NCBI GenBank assembly: GCA_035499735.1
Contig: DATJYC010000031.1
Location: 1 to 64,000, forward strand
Reading direction: 5' to 3'
Source of the DNA: VBDM01 sp035499735
GTDB lineage: Bacteria; Pseudomonadota; Gammaproteobacteria; Burkholderiales; SG8-39
Length of the DNA: 64,000 bases
A model generated the notes under the pieces. That model worked only from the letters and a program-made list of their open reading frames with translations, did no database searches and was not told the origin of the DNA. The position numbers and the translations under genes are program-made. Shown here piece after piece: positions 8,409 through 18,300 of the stretch. Numbering within the stretch: position 1 is the stretch's first letter; the number at the start of each line of letters is the position of its first letter.

Positions 8409-8977
8409 CTTTGCGCCACCTGCCCCACGTCCATCCCGAGCAGCTTGAGCTTGTCGCGCGCCTTTTCCGCCGCACCCCGGCTCGGGAAGGGTCCGGCACG
8501 CACGCGGGTCTGCTCGCCCTGCTGTCCCTTGACCTGCTCAGTGTAGCTCCTGACGCCGGCCGCGGTCGCCCGCTCGCGCACCTGCTTCGCGTTGTCGGGA
8601 TTGGCGAAGACGCCGAGCTGAAACACGTACGCCTCGGCCGCCTTGTGCTTCGCGCGCGCCTTGTCCGGGGCCTTCGCGCTCTCCTTCTTCGAAGGCACGG
8701 CCTCGGCGGGCGCGGGCTTGTCCGGCGCTTCTTTCGCCGGAGCCGGCTCGTCCTTTGGCGCCGGTGAGGCCACCGGCGCCGGCTGAAGCGGGGGAAGAAC
8801 CCGGGTCTTGAACGGTCCGCCCTCCTGGCTTGGGATCTGCACGGTCAGCTCCTGCGGGGGCCTGGGCTTCTGGTCGAGGATGATGGGCAGGACCACGACC
8901 ACCAGCACCACCAGCGCGATCGCGCCGACCAGCCGCCGGCGCGCGCGGCGCCTCAGCAGGTTTGCGTCGTCTGACAC
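8405..8977 (-). CDS. SPOR domain-containing inner-membrane protein (DedD-like)
   Basis: 190 residues: a short basic cytoplasmic tail, one transmembrane helix (about 17-34, ending PIILDQKPR), a Pro/Ala/Lys-rich periplasmic linker and a C-terminal SPOR domain (about 112-188). The SPOR domain shows YVFQLGVFANPDNAKQVRE and a second half ending RDKLKLLGMD. SPOR domains bind glycan strands lacking stem peptides at division sites, so a septal peptidoglycan role like E. coli DedD is likely. It overlaps cvpA by four bases and lies one base after folC, as in other betaproteobacteria. Confidence 0.9.
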   Translation of the reverse strand: MSDDANLLRRRARRRLVGAIALVVLVVVVLPIILDQKPRPPQELTVQIPSQEGGPFKTRVLPPLQPAPVASPAPKDEPAPAKEAPDKPAPAEAVPSKKESAKAPDKARAKHKAAEAYVFQLGVFANPDNAKQVRERATAAGVRSYTEQVKGQQGEQTRVRAGPFPSRGAAEKARDKLKLLGMDVGQVAQR

Positions 8978-8978
8978 G

Positions 8979-10244
8979 TCAGCGGACCTCGGTCCCCTGC
9001 ATCACTTCGGCTACGGTATGGAACGAGCCAAAGACGACGATTCTATCATTTTCGCCTGCGCGAATCCGCGCCGCCGCGTAGGCGTCGCGCGGATTCTCGA
9101 AGCACGCCACCTCTCCGCTCGCGCCCACGCTCTTCAGGGCCGCGGCAAGCCGGCTCGCGCCGGCTCCTCGCGGCACCGAAAGGCTCGTCACGAACCACGC
9201 CGAGAACCTGTCCTTCAGCGCCCTGCACACGCCCACGATGTCCTTGTCGCCCAGCATACCGAACACGGCGTAGGTCTCGGGGTAGAAGCCCATGGAGCCG
9301 AGATTCTCAGAGAGCACGCGCGCCGCCTGCGGATTGTGGGCCACGTCCAGGACCACCGCCGGGCGACCGGGAAGCACCTGGAAGCGCGCGGGAAGCTCCA
9401 CCCGCGCGAGGCCCATGCGCACATCCTGCATGGCGACGGGGAGCCGCTCGCGAAGCTCGTCCAGCGCGGTGAGCGCCGCAGCGGCGTTGGCGAGCTGGCG
9501 CTCCCCTCTCAGCGCCGGAACGGCGAGGCCGCCGCGGCGTCCTCTCGGGCCCCAGTACATCCATTGCTTTCCCTGCGGAACGAAGCCGAAATCGCGGCCG
9601 ATCAGACGCAGCCCGGCGCCGATCGCATCCGCGCGGTCGAGGACGCTGCGCGGCGGATCGGAATCCGCCACGACCGCAGGCTTGCCGGGACGGAATATCC
9701 CGGCCTTCTCCGCGCCGATGAGCTCGCGCGTGTCGCCGAGGTAGTCCATGTGATCGAGGTCGACGGAAGTGAGCAGCGCGCAGTCGGCGTCGAAGATGTT
9801 CACTGCGTCGAGCCGTCCGCCCAGACCCACCTCGAGTATCACCGCGTCCATCGCTTCCGAGGCGAAGATTTCCCACGCGGCGATCGTCCCGAACTCGAAG
9901 TAGGTCAGCGTCACGTCTCCCCGTGCGCGCTCCACGGCCTCGAACGCTGCGCACAGGCGCTCGTCGCTCGCGGGAACGCCGTCTAGACGGACCCGCTCGT
10001 TGTAGCTCAGCAGATGGGGAGAAGTATACAAACCCACCCTGTAGCCGCCCGCGAGCAGGATGGATTCGAGCATCGCGCAGGTCGACCCCTTGCCGTTGGT
10101 GCCCGCAACGGAGAAGAGGACGGCCGGGGTCGATCGTCCCAGGGCGCTGCGCACCTTCGCCACGCGCTCCAGTCCCAGCTCGATGGACTTCGGATGTATC
10201 CGCTCGATGTAATCGAGCCACTCGGCGAGGCTGCGGCCGGGCAT
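8979..10244 (-). CDS. folC: Bifunctional dihydrofolate synthase / folylpolyglutamate synthase
   Basis: Adds glutamate to dihydropteroate and then to reduced folates, using ATP. 421 residues from the ATG at 10244 (MPGRSLAEWLDYIE). The frame is open upstream, but the sequence there is out-of-frame accD and not FolC-like. Mur-ligase-type motifs are visible: the P-loop SVAGTNGKGST near residue 45, TSPHLLSYNERV, the LDHMDYLGD block and VLDVAHNPQAARVL in the C-terminal domain. It follows accD by 17 bases, an accD-folC linkage common in proteobacteria. Confidence 0.95.
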   Translation of the reverse strand: MPGRSLAEWLDYIERIHPKSIELGLERVAKVRSALGRSTPAVLFSVAGTNGKGSTCAMLESILLAGGYRVGLYTSPHLLSYNERVRLDGVPASDERLCAAFEAVERARGDVTLTYFEFGTIAAWEIFASEAMDAVILEVGLGGRLDAVNIFDADCALLTSVDLDHMDYLGDTRELIGAEKAGIFRPGKPAVVADSDPPRSVLDRADAIGAGLRLIGRDFGFVPQGKQWMYWGPRGRRGGLAVPALRGERQLANAAAALTALDELRERLPVAMQDVRMGLARVELPARFQVLPGRPAVVLDVAHNPQAARVLSENLGSMGFYPETYAVFGMLGDKDIVGVCRALKDRFSAWFVTSLSVPRGAGASRLAAALKSVGASGEVACFENPRDAYAAARIRAGENDRIVVFGSFHTVAEVMQGTEVR

Positions 10245-10261
10245 CGAGCGCGGGTGCCGGA

Positions 10262-11131
10262 TCAGACCGGCGTCGGAGCCTGCCGCTGCAGGAGCGTGAT
10301 AACGTTGGCGAGCTTGTCGCGCATCTGCCGCCGGTCGATGATCATGTCGACCGCGCCCTTTTCGAGCAGGAACTCGGATCGCTGGAAGCCTTCGGGAAGC
10401 TTTTCCCGGACGGTCTGCTCGATCACCCGCGGGCCGGCGAAGCCGATTAGGGCGCGCGGCTCCGCGACGACGAGGTCCCCGATCATGGCGAAGCTGGCCG
10501 AGACGCCGCCCATGGTCGGATCGGTGAGCACCGAAATGAATGGCAGCTTGTGGGAAGCAAGCAGCGTCAGCGCGGCGGTAGTCTTCGCCATCTGCATGAG
10601 GGAGAACAACCCCTCCTGCATGCGCGCGCCGCCGGTGGCGGTCACGACGACCAGGGGCAGGTTCTGGTCGAGGCAGGCGTGCACTCCGCGCACGAAGCGC
10701 TCTCCCACCGCCGAACCCATCGAGCCGCCCATGAACTCGAATTCGAAGGCGGCCGCAACGACCGCCACGCTCTTGATCGCACCCTGCATGACGACGAGGG
10801 CATCGGTCTCTCCGGTCGTCCTTTCGGCCTCCTCGAGGCGATCGGGATAGCGCTTGTCGTCCTTGAACTTGAGGCTGTCCACCGGAGTGACTTCCACACC
10901 GATCTCGAACCGGCCTTCCGGATCCAGCAGGAGGTCGAGCCTCTCGCGCGCCGAGATGCGGTTGTGGTAGCCGCATTTCGGGCACACGTTGGCGTTTTTC
11001 TCGAGATCGGTCGCGTACAGCACCGCCGCGCAGGAGGGACATTTGCTCCACAGACCCTCGGGAACGTTCTTCTTCGTTCCGGTGCCGGTTCGGTTGATCT
11101 TGGGCGGGAGAAGCTTCTGCAGCCAGCTCAT
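10262..11131 (-). CDS. accD: Acetyl-CoA carboxylase carboxyltransferase subunit beta
   Basis: Transfers carboxyl from biotin to acetyl-CoA, the first step of fatty acid synthesis, with AccA as partner. 289 residues. An N-terminal four-cysteine zinc ribbon (Cys31, Cys34, Cys50, Cys53) is followed by the crotonase-like carboxyltransferase domain with GARMQEG and the PTMGGVSASFA segment. The start overlaps the trpA stop by four bases (ATGA). No accA, accB or accC is seen here. Confidence 0.97.
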   Translation of the reverse strand: MSWLQKLLPPKINRTGTGTKKNVPEGLWSKCPSCAAVLYATDLEKNANVCPKCGYHNRISARERLDLLLDPEGRFEIGVEVTPVDSLKFKDDKRYPDRLEEAERTTGETDALVVMQGAIKSVAVVAAAFEFEFMGGSMGSAVGERFVRGVHACLDQNLPLVVVTATGGARMQEGLFSLMQMAKTTAALTLLASHKLPFISVLTDPTMGGVSASFAMIGDLVVAEPRALIGFAGPRVIEQTVREKLPEGFQRSEFLLEKGAVDMIIDRRQMRDKLANVITLLQRQAPTPV

Positions 11132-11925
11132 GCGTCCATCGCTCCCCGAATTTCCCTGAGAAATGCGGCGCCTCGTTCGACGCAGGTTTCCGGCGTGGCC
11201 TGCTCCATCTCCTGGATGATTCTGCTGCCGATCACGACCGCGTCGGCGACCTTCGCAACAGCGCGCGCGGTTTCGCCGTCCCGGACGCCGAATCCCACGC
11301 CGATCGGCAGCCGGGTCTTGCTCCGGATCGCCGGCACCTTGGCCGAAACGTCGTCCAGATCGAGGTGCTTCGCGCCGGTGACCCCGCGCAAGGATACATA
11401 GTAGACGTAGCCGCTAGCAAGCCGCGCAACCTGGGCAATGCGCGCGTCGGTCGAGGTGGGCGCGAGGAGGAAGATCATGTCCATGCCGTGCGCGCGCAAC
11501 ATGGCCGCGAGCTCGGCGCTTTCCTCCGGCGGGTAGTCGACGACGAGCGCACCGTCCACCCCCGCGCGGCCCGCAGCCTCGACGAAATCCTTGAGCCCCA
11601 TGGCTTCGATCGGGTTCGCGTACCCCATCAGCACGACGGGAGTCGCGGTATTGGTCTTGCGGAATTCCGCGACGAAGCCCACCACCTGGTCTAGCCCCAC
11701 GTGGTGCTTGAGGGCGCGCTCCCCGGAGCGCTGGATCACCGGGCCGTCGGCCATGGGATCGGAGAACGGCACACCCAACTCGATCACGTCCGCGCCGGCC
11801 TTGGCAAGCGCGTGCATCAGCGTGACCGTGACTGCGGGCTCGGGGTCGCCGGCCGTGATGTAAGGGATGAGCGCCTTCCTGCGCTCGCGCGCGAGACGCT
11901 CGAAGGTGGCCTGGATCCTGGACAC
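11128..11925 (-). CDS. trpA: Tryptophan synthase alpha subunit
   Basis: Cleaves indole-3-glycerol phosphate to indole, which is channelled to TrpB. The start is taken as GTG at 11925 because the protein then begins (M)SRIQATFERL, like most proteobacterial TrpA proteins. An upstream TTG at 11940 would add five residues and overlap the methylase gene. The catalytic Glu is in VIELGVPFSDPMADGP and the catalytic Asp in ALVVDYPPEE. 265 residues is the normal length. It is separated from trpB by a methyltransferase gene. Confidence 0.94.
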   Translation of the reverse strand: MSRIQATFERLARERRKALIPYITAGDPEPAVTVTLMHALAKAGADVIELGVPFSDPMADGPVIQRSGERALKHHVGLDQVVGFVAEFRKTNTATPVVLMGYANPIEAMGLKDFVEAAGRAGVDGALVVDYPPEESAELAAMLRAHGMDMIFLLAPTSTDARIAQVARLASGYVYYVSLRGVTGAKHLDLDDVSAKVPAIRSKTRLPIGVGFGVRDGETARAVAKVADAVVIGSRIIQEMEQATPETCVERGAAFLREIRGAMDA

Positions 11926-11929
11926 GACG

Positions 11930-12733
11930 CTAGCGGGCAACCGCGACCTTCGCGCGCGCCGGCTCCGCGTCGAGGGACTTCACCCTCTGTTTTGCGGTGG
12001 CGAAGTATTCGGGGTTGATCTCGAAGCCGGTGAAACGGCGATCGTGCTTCAACGCAGCGACCGCGGTGGTGCCGCTCCCCATGAAAGGATCGAGCACCCT
12101 GCCTTCCCGCGGCGAGCTGGCCAGCACCATGCGCTCGATGATCTCGAGCGGCTTCTGCGTCGGATGATCGGCGCGCTCGGGGTCCTGGCGATGCAGGCGC
12201 GTGACGCTCCAAAGATCCTTCGGGTTGCAGCCGACCTCGAGCCATTTCTTCCCCACGAAGATCGACCGCGTTCTCGCCTTCTTCGTCTCTGGATCGTAGG
12301 GGATGCGCACGCTGTCGACGTCGAAATAGTAGTCGCGCGATTTCGCGAACAGGCCGATCGTGTCGTGCACCGAGGAGAACTTGCGGGTGCTCCCGCCCAT
12401 GCTCGGCACCTTGCGGTCCCAGATGATCTCGTTGACCATGAGCAGGCGCGTCTTCAGATAGCCGAACACTTCGGGGCTGTACTGCCAGGTGAGGAAGACG
12501 TACAGGCTTCCAGCGGGTTTAAGCTTGGGAAGAAGCGCCTCGATCCAGCGTCGGCTGAACTCGAGATACGCCTCTCCGTTCAGCCGGTCCGAATCGTTTC
12601 CGTAGTCCTTCCCGAGGCCGTAGGGCGGATCGGCGACGACGAGGTCCACGCTCGCGTCGGCGACGCGAGCGATCCCTTCGAAGAAATCCACGTTGAGCAG
12701 GTTCGCACGACCTGTACCAAAAAGCGCGCTCAA
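11930..12733 (-). CDS. Orphan site-specific DNA methyltransferase (probably adenine-N6)
   Basis: 267 residues. DPPYGLGKDYGN lies near residue 31 and the SAM-binding motif DPFMGSGTTAV comes near the C-terminus, the motif order of beta-class DNA methylases. DPPY favours adenine-N6 over cytosine-N4. The start is a TTG overlapping the trpB stop (TTGA); no ATG gives a better N-terminus. No restriction endonuclease is nearby. Burkholderiales commonly carry such a gene between trpB and trpA. I recall a Burkholderia cenocepacia homologue (BCAM0992) reported to methylate GTWWAC, but cannot confirm orthology here. Confidence 0.88.
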   Translation of the reverse strand: MSALFGTGRANLLNVDFFEGIARVADASVDLVVADPPYGLGKDYGNDSDRLNGEAYLEFSRRWIEALLPKLKPAGSLYVFLTWQYSPEVFGYLKTRLLMVNEIIWDRKVPSMGGSTRKFSSVHDTIGLFAKSRDYYFDVDSVRIPYDPETKKARTRSIFVGKKWLEVGCNPKDLWSVTRLHRQDPERADHPTQKPLEIIERMVLASSPREGRVLDPFMGSGTTAVAALKHDRRFTGFEINPEYFATAKQRVKSLDAEPARAKVAVAR

Positions 12734-13929
12734 AGCTTGATCCCCGATTTCTCGGCGACCGTGTGCATATCCTTGTCGCCGCGCCCGGAGAGGTTCACGA
12801 GCAGGATCTTGTCTGCCGCGAGCGTCGGCGCGAGCTTTTCCGCGTAGGCCACAGCATGGGCGGACTCGAGTGCGGGAATGATCCCCTCGTAGTGGCACAG
12901 ATCGCGGAAAGCCGCGAGCGCCTCCCCGTCGTCTATGGTGACGTATTCGGCGCGGCCGGTGTCCTTCAGCCAGGCGTGCTCAGGGCCCACGCCCGGGTAG
13001 TCGAGCCCCGCGGAGATCGAGTGCGTGTCGAGGATCTGGCCGTGCTCGTCCTGAAGCAGGTAGGTGCGATTGCCGTGCAGGACGCCAGGCTTCCCCGCAG
13101 TGAGCGACGCGGCGTGCTTGCCGCTGGCGATGCCGAAGCCGCCCGCCTCGACGCCGATCAGCCTGACGTCCTTGTGCGGGATATACGGGTAGAAGATCCC
13201 CATCGCGTTCGACCCGCCGCCCACGCAGGCGATCACCGCGTCGGGCTGGCGGCCGCACATTTCCGGCATCTGTGTCACGCACTCGCGGCCGATCACCGAC
13301 TGGAAATCGCGCACCATCATTGGATAGGGATGCGGACCCGCCACGGTGCCGATGATGTAGAAGGTGTTGTTCACGTTGGTAACCCAGTCGCGCATCGCCT
13401 CGTTCAGCGCGTCCTTGAGCGTTTTCGACCCGGAGTCGACGGGCACGACGGTCGCACCGAGCAGCTTCATGCGATAGACGTTCTGCGCCTGGCGTCTCAC
13501 GTCCTCCGTCCCCATATAGACGACGCACTCCAGGCCGTAGCGCGCGGCCACGGTCGCGGTCGCGACTCCATGCATGCCCGCTCCCGTCTCGGCGATCACG
13601 CGCGGTTTGCCCATGCTGCGCGCAATCAGAGCCTGTCCGATGGTGTTGTTGATCTTGTGGGCGCCGGTATGGTTGAGGTCCTCGCGCTTGATGTAGATCT
13701 GCGCGCCGCCCAGCAACTGCGACAAGCGCTTGGCATGGTAGATCGGGCTCGGCCGCCCGACGTAGTGCTTGAGCTCGTACTCGAATTCGGCGACGAACTT
13801 CGAATCGTCGCGGCAGCGCTCGTAGGCGCGCTTGAGCTCGTCGAGGGCGTGCACCAGCGTCTCGGCGACGAACACGCCGCCGTAGGGGCCGAAGTGACCT
13901 TGCTCGTCCGGAAGATCAGCTATCTTCAT
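12730..13929 (-). CDS. trpB: Tryptophan synthase beta subunit
   Basis: PLP enzyme that condenses indole with serine to give tryptophan, in complex with TrpA. 399 residues with the PLP lysine in NHTGAHKINN near residue 87, the phosphate-binding GGGSNAMG loop and the ALESAHA segment. The start overlaps the trpF stop by 14 bases and the stop overlaps the methylase TTG start by four, so translation is probably coupled through this part of the operon. Confidence 0.97.
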   Translation of the reverse strand: MKIADLPDEQGHFGPYGGVFVAETLVHALDELKRAYERCRDDSKFVAEFEYELKHYVGRPSPIYHAKRLSQLLGGAQIYIKREDLNHTGAHKINNTIGQALIARSMGKPRVIAETGAGMHGVATATVAARYGLECVVYMGTEDVRRQAQNVYRMKLLGATVVPVDSGSKTLKDALNEAMRDWVTNVNNTFYIIGTVAGPHPYPMMVRDFQSVIGRECVTQMPEMCGRQPDAVIACVGGGSNAMGIFYPYIPHKDVRLIGVEAGGFGIASGKHAASLTAGKPGVLHGNRTYLLQDEHGQILDTHSISAGLDYPGVGPEHAWLKDTGRAEYVTIDDGEALAAFRDLCHYEGIIPALESAHAVAYAEKLAPTLAADKILLVNLSGRGDKDMHTVAEKSGIKL

Positions 13930-14539
13930 GTCTCACCGCTCCGATGAATGCCGCGATCTTCGCGGCGTCCTTGATTCCCTTGGAAGCCTCGACGCCGGTC
14001 GACACGTCGACGGCGTAGGGCCTGACGCGCTTTACCGCGCCCGCGACGTTCTCGCTCGTCAGTCCGCCCGACAGGATGATCGGCTTCGCTGCGTCCTGCG
14101 GCACCAAGCGCCAGTCGAACGCGCCTCCGGTGCCGCCCCACAAGTCCTCGTGAAACGCGTCGAGCATCCAGCCGCGCGCGCCTGCATGAGGAGAAAGATA
14201 TTTTATCAAATCCAGTCCCGGCCGAATCCGGGCAGCCTTGATGTACGGACGCGAGAACACCGAGCAGAATTCCGGGGGCTCGTCGCCGTGAAACTGCAGG
14301 AGCGTCGCCCCGCTCTCGCGGATGACGGTCTCCACGTCCTCCCGCGAGGGATTCACGAACACGGCGACGCTCGCCACGAAGGGCGGGATCGCGGCGACGA
14401 TGGCCCCGGCCTGCTCCGGCGTCACGTAGCGCGGGCTCGGCCGATAGAAGATGAGCCCGATCGCGTCGGCGCCATGCGCGGCCGCCGCCTGCGCGTCCTC
14501 GATCCGCGTGATGCCGCAGACCTTCACTCGCGTTCTCAT
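13916..14539 (-). CDS. trpF: Phosphoribosylanthranilate isomerase
   Basis: Amadori rearrangement of phosphoribosylanthranilate in tryptophan synthesis. 207 residues from the ATG at 14539 (MRTRVKVCGITR), with the catalytic Cys in VKVCGI and a catalytic Asp in GWMLDAFHE. The phosphate-binding ILSGGLTSENV and AVDVSTGVE segments are also present. The ATG overlaps the truA stop (ATGA). The trpEGDC genes are not in the window. Confidence 0.95.
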   Translation of the reverse strand: MRTRVKVCGITRIEDAQAAAAHGADAIGLIFYRPSPRYVTPEQAGAIVAAIPPFVASVAVFVNPSREDVETVIRESGATLLQFHGDEPPEFCSVFSRPYIKAARIRPGLDLIKYLSPHAGARGWMLDAFHEDLWGGTGGAFDWRLVPQDAAKPIILSGGLTSENVAGAVKRVRPYAVDVSTGVEASKGIKDAAKIAAFIGAVRHEDS

Positions 14540-15330
14540 GAAGAGAAATCCGGATCGAAAGGCAGCATCGCCGCGAAGGCCGGAAGACTCCAGCGCCCCT
14601 CGTAGCGCACCTGGGAGAGATACAGGCCGTCGGGGGAAAAAGTCGGCGCGGCGCGCCGGCGGTCGCGCGCCGCTATCAGCTCCGCCATCCAGGCCGCAGG
14701 GTGCTTGCCCTTGCCGACGTAGACGAGGCACCCGACGATGTTGCGCACCATGTGGTGGAGGAATGCGTTCGCGGTGAAATCGAAGACGATGTACGCGCCG
14801 CTCGCGCGCATGGCTAGGTCCTTCATGACTCGCACCGGGGTCTTGGCCTGGCACTCGGCCGAACGGAAGCTCGAAAAATCGCGCTCGCCGACCAGGTAGG
14901 TTGCGGCCTCGCGCATCTTTTCAAGATCCAGCGACGTATGAAACCATCCCACGCGTCCGGCGAGCAGCGCCGGCCGCACGGCATGGTTGTACAGGACGTA
15001 GCGGTAGGTTCGCGATACCGCAGAGTAGCGCGCGTGAAAGTCCCCGGCCACGGGCACGGCCCATTGCACCGCAATCGCGTCGGGCAGAAGCGCGTTCACA
15101 CCCCGCACCCACGCTGACTCCGGCCGGGCGGCGTTCGTCTCGAAATGAGCCACCTGGGCGCTCGCGTGCACGCCCGCATCGGTCCGCCCGGCCGCGGTCA
15201 GCGCGATGCGCTCTCCGGCGATCTCGGAGAGCGCCCGCTCGAGGCGGTCCTGAACGGTGTTCCCGGAGGGCTGCGACTGCCAGCCTTCGAGTCCGGCGCC
15301 GCAGTAGCTCACTCCGATGGCCAGTTTCAT
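14536..15330 (-). CDS. truA: tRNA pseudouridine(38-40) synthase
   Basis: Converts uridines 38-40 of the tRNA anticodon arm to pseudouridine. 264 residues from the ATG at 15330 (MKLAIGVSYCG); a start 33 bases upstream would fall inside the fimV terminator. The catalytic Asp is in AAGRTDAGVHA (near residue 52), and the FTANAFLHHMVRNIVG block is characteristic. First gene of the dense run truA-trpF-trpB-methylase-trpA-accD-folC-SPOR-cvpA-purF. Confidence 0.95.
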   Translation of the reverse strand: MKLAIGVSYCGAGLEGWQSQPSGNTVQDRLERALSEIAGERIALTAAGRTDAGVHASAQVAHFETNAARPESAWVRGVNALLPDAIAVQWAVPVAGDFHARYSAVSRTYRYVLYNHAVRPALLAGRVGWFHTSLDLEKMREAATYLVGERDFSSFRSAECQAKTPVRVMKDLAMRASGAYIVFDFTANAFLHHMVRNIVGCLVYVGKGKHPAAWMAELIAARDRRRAAPTFSPDGLYLSQVRYEGRWSLPAFAAMLPFDPDFSS

Positions 15331-15343
15331 GTCTTGCGTTCTC

Positions 15344-15377
15344 AAAAAAGGCAATCGGCGCACAAGGCGCCGATTGC
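15344..15377 (-). terminator. Intrinsic terminator after fimV
   Basis: A perfect 11-base-pair stem (GCAATCGGCGC / GCGCCGATTGC, loop of five) followed by C and six T on the minus strand. It lies between the fimV stop and the truA start, so truA and the trp genes must either have a promoter in this 70-base gap or depend on read-through. Confidence 0.85.
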
Positions 15378-15399
15378 TTGCCGGGAATTCCGGTGGGGA

Positions 15400-18300
15400 T
15401 CAGCCGAGCGCCTGGAGCATCGTCTGGGCCTGCTGCTGCTGAGCGATGTCGCCTTCCTTGACGACCTCCTTGAGCAGTTCGCGGGCGCCATCCTTGTCGC
15501 CCATCTCCTCGTACGCCTTCGCGAGGTCGAGCTTGGTGGCGACCTCCTGCCATCGCGCCTCCGGGACGCCCCCAGACCCGTTCCCACCCGCTGCAGGCGC
15601 TCCCAGGTCGAGACTGATGCTGGATAGATCCAGCGCCGAGGCGGCAGCTGCCGCTTCCGCCCTGGGCTCGGCTGCATCGGTCTTCGTGCCGAGATCAAAA
15701 TCGATGGCGCCCAGCTCGAGCGAGGGCGCCGGTGCTGGCGCCGGAGCCGCAGCCGCCGCGGGCACCGCCTTGACGCCCATGGGCAGATCGAAGTCGATGC
15801 TGAGAGCGGGTTCCGCCGCAGCGGGGGCCGCGGGCGCAGGTGCAAGTGCCGCCGCGGCAGCCTTGTCGCCTCCTCCGAGGCCGAGGTCGAAATCCAAGCC
15901 TGCCGCGGGCTGGGACGACGAGGACGAGGCCACGCCAATGTCGAGATCCGGCAGCGCCGCTGCTCCCGCAGTCGACGTGCCGATGTCGAAATCGATGTTG
16001 AGCGGAACCTCCGTTTCCGGCGCCGAGGGCGCGGCGGTGGTCGGCGGATTGAAGGACGGCATCTGCGCCGTCTCGTTGAACCCCGGCGGGAGCTGGGACG
16101 GCGGCGCGGGCGGCGGAGTGCCGCCCGGCTTGCCTCCGTAGAGAGGATTGCTCGGGTCGATGGACAATCCCAGTGCGGCGATCTTCTCCCACTCCGCCCC
16201 GCGCCCTCCGGTTGCCGAATGCAGCTCGTTCGCCGCGCTCTCGAACGCCCGGGTGTCTTTCCGGTTGGCGTAGATCTCGAGCAGCTTGACGCGAATTGCC
16301 TGTCGGCTGGAGTCCTTGGAGAGGGCCTCCTTGAGAATCTCCTCCGCCTGGGCATCGCGTCCATAGGCCATGTAGACGTCGGCCTCGGCAATGGGATCGA
16401 TCTCCTCGGCGCTCGCCTTGCTCGAGCCCTGGCCGAAATCGCTCTGGATCGAGCTCGAGCTCGTGTCGACATTGCGCCCGCCGACGCTTCCCAGCACGGA
16501 GTCCGCATCCGAAGGCACGACGCTCATGATGCTGTTCTCGAACTGCGAACTGCGCTTCCTGCGCCAGGCATAGGCCGCGTAGCCGGCGAGCAGTACAACG
16601 ACGCCGCCGGCGCCGCCCAGGTACAGGGGGTCGCCGATCAGGTCGTCGATGAAGCTTGTTTCGACCTGGGGCGCCGGCGCGGGTTTCTTGGGCGCGGCCT
16701 TGGCCGCTTCGGTTTTCGCAGGTGCTGGCGCTTTCGCAGGCTCGGGGGCTTTGGCCGCCTCCGGAGCTTTCGGCGCTTCAGGTGCCTTGGCGGCGACGGC
16801 TTCCGGCGCCTTCGCCACTTCGGGGGCCTTCGCCACTTCGGGGGCCTTCGCCACTTCGGGGGCCTTCGCCGCTTCAGGGGCTTTCGCCGCTTCGGGAGCT
16901 TTCGCGGCGGGCGGGGCCTTGGCAGGCTCCGGTGCCTTGGTCACGGCGGGAGCGGGCTCGACCTTGGGGACGGGCGCGGCCTTCGCGGCTTCGGCCTTGG
17001 CAGCCGTCGCCTTGGCCGCTTCCGCCTGCTGCTGCAGCTGGGCCGCCGCCTTGTTCTTCATCTCGACGAGGTTCTGCAGGTCCTGCACGTTCTTCTGCAG
17101 GATTGCAATGCGCTCGTTCGCCTCCTTCAGCGCGTTGTCCTTCGCCGCCAGATCATCCGCGACAGAGGGGCCGGGCCCCTTCGCTCCACGCTTTGCGTCG
17201 TCGCCGCGGGAGAGGCGCAGCTCGTCCTTGGGAGGTTCCTTGGATGCGGCCGGCTTCTCTTCCCTCGGCGGGCTGATCTGGCCCGACGCTTGCCGGGTCG
17301 CCTGGGGCGCGGACGCCGACGCCACCGCGATCCCCAGGCTGCGCCGGTAGTCGTTGAAGTCGGCGTATTGCGCCGAGACGATGCGCCTTGCGTCCGCGGG
17401 CGCGATGTTCTCGGAAGCATCCGGGTCAGGAATGTTGATGATCTTGCCGGCGCGCAGCCGGTTCATGTTGTCGGCGACGAACGCGTCCGGGTTGGCGCGG
17501 AACAGGGCCACGAGCATCTGCTGCAGGCTGACCCCCTCGACCTTGTTGCGCATCGCGATTTTCGAGAGCGTGTCACCGCGCACCACTTCGTAGCTGCTCT
17601 TGACGCCGGGCTCTTGGGCGAGTTCGGTGGGCGCAGCCGGCGCGGGCGCGGCTTCGACCTGCGCGGTTTCGGGCTCGGCGCGTGTTTGCTCGACCGGCAG
17701 AACCTCGACCTGTCCTGCGGGCAAGGGTACGGGCTCTACGGCCGCGGAGGCGTTGGGCGCGGAGGCCGCGTTGGCGGCAGCTACGGCCGGGGCAGGCTGC
17801 CCGGGAACGTTCGGCCCAAGGGGCACGGCTGCCACCACGGGTGTGGGCTCCGCGGGCGCCGCCGCAGGGGCCTCGGCCGCCCCGGGTGGCGTCCCTTGGG
17901 GCGCCGCTTGCTCGGCGGGCGCCAGCGCCGGGACGACCGCTGCAGGAGCCGCGGCAGCAGGGGCGGCAGCCTGGGTCGAGGCCGCCCTCTTCGGGCCGGC
18001 GTATTCAGGGGGATCGAGCAGGAACGTGTATTCGCGCACGAGGCGCCCGTTCGCCCAGTTGAGCTCAACGAGCATGTCCACAAAAGGCTCGTTGATGGGC
18101 TGCGTGGAGGCGAGGGTCATTACGTACTGGCCGCTCTCCTTGCGCTGAACCCCGAACTTGATCGACGACAGCGCGGGATTCATGTCGACGTTCGCCTGGC
18201 GGAACACGTCGGAGGGCGCAAGACGCGCGCCCAGCGAGTCGCCTTCTCCCCGCTGCAGGGAAACGATCTCGATTTCAGCCTTGAGCGGCTGCCCGAGCGA

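Noticed and set aside
16795..16915. CRISPR-like regular repeats
   Set aside because: The units are contiguous, without spacers, in frame within fimV and translate into a hexapeptide repeat.
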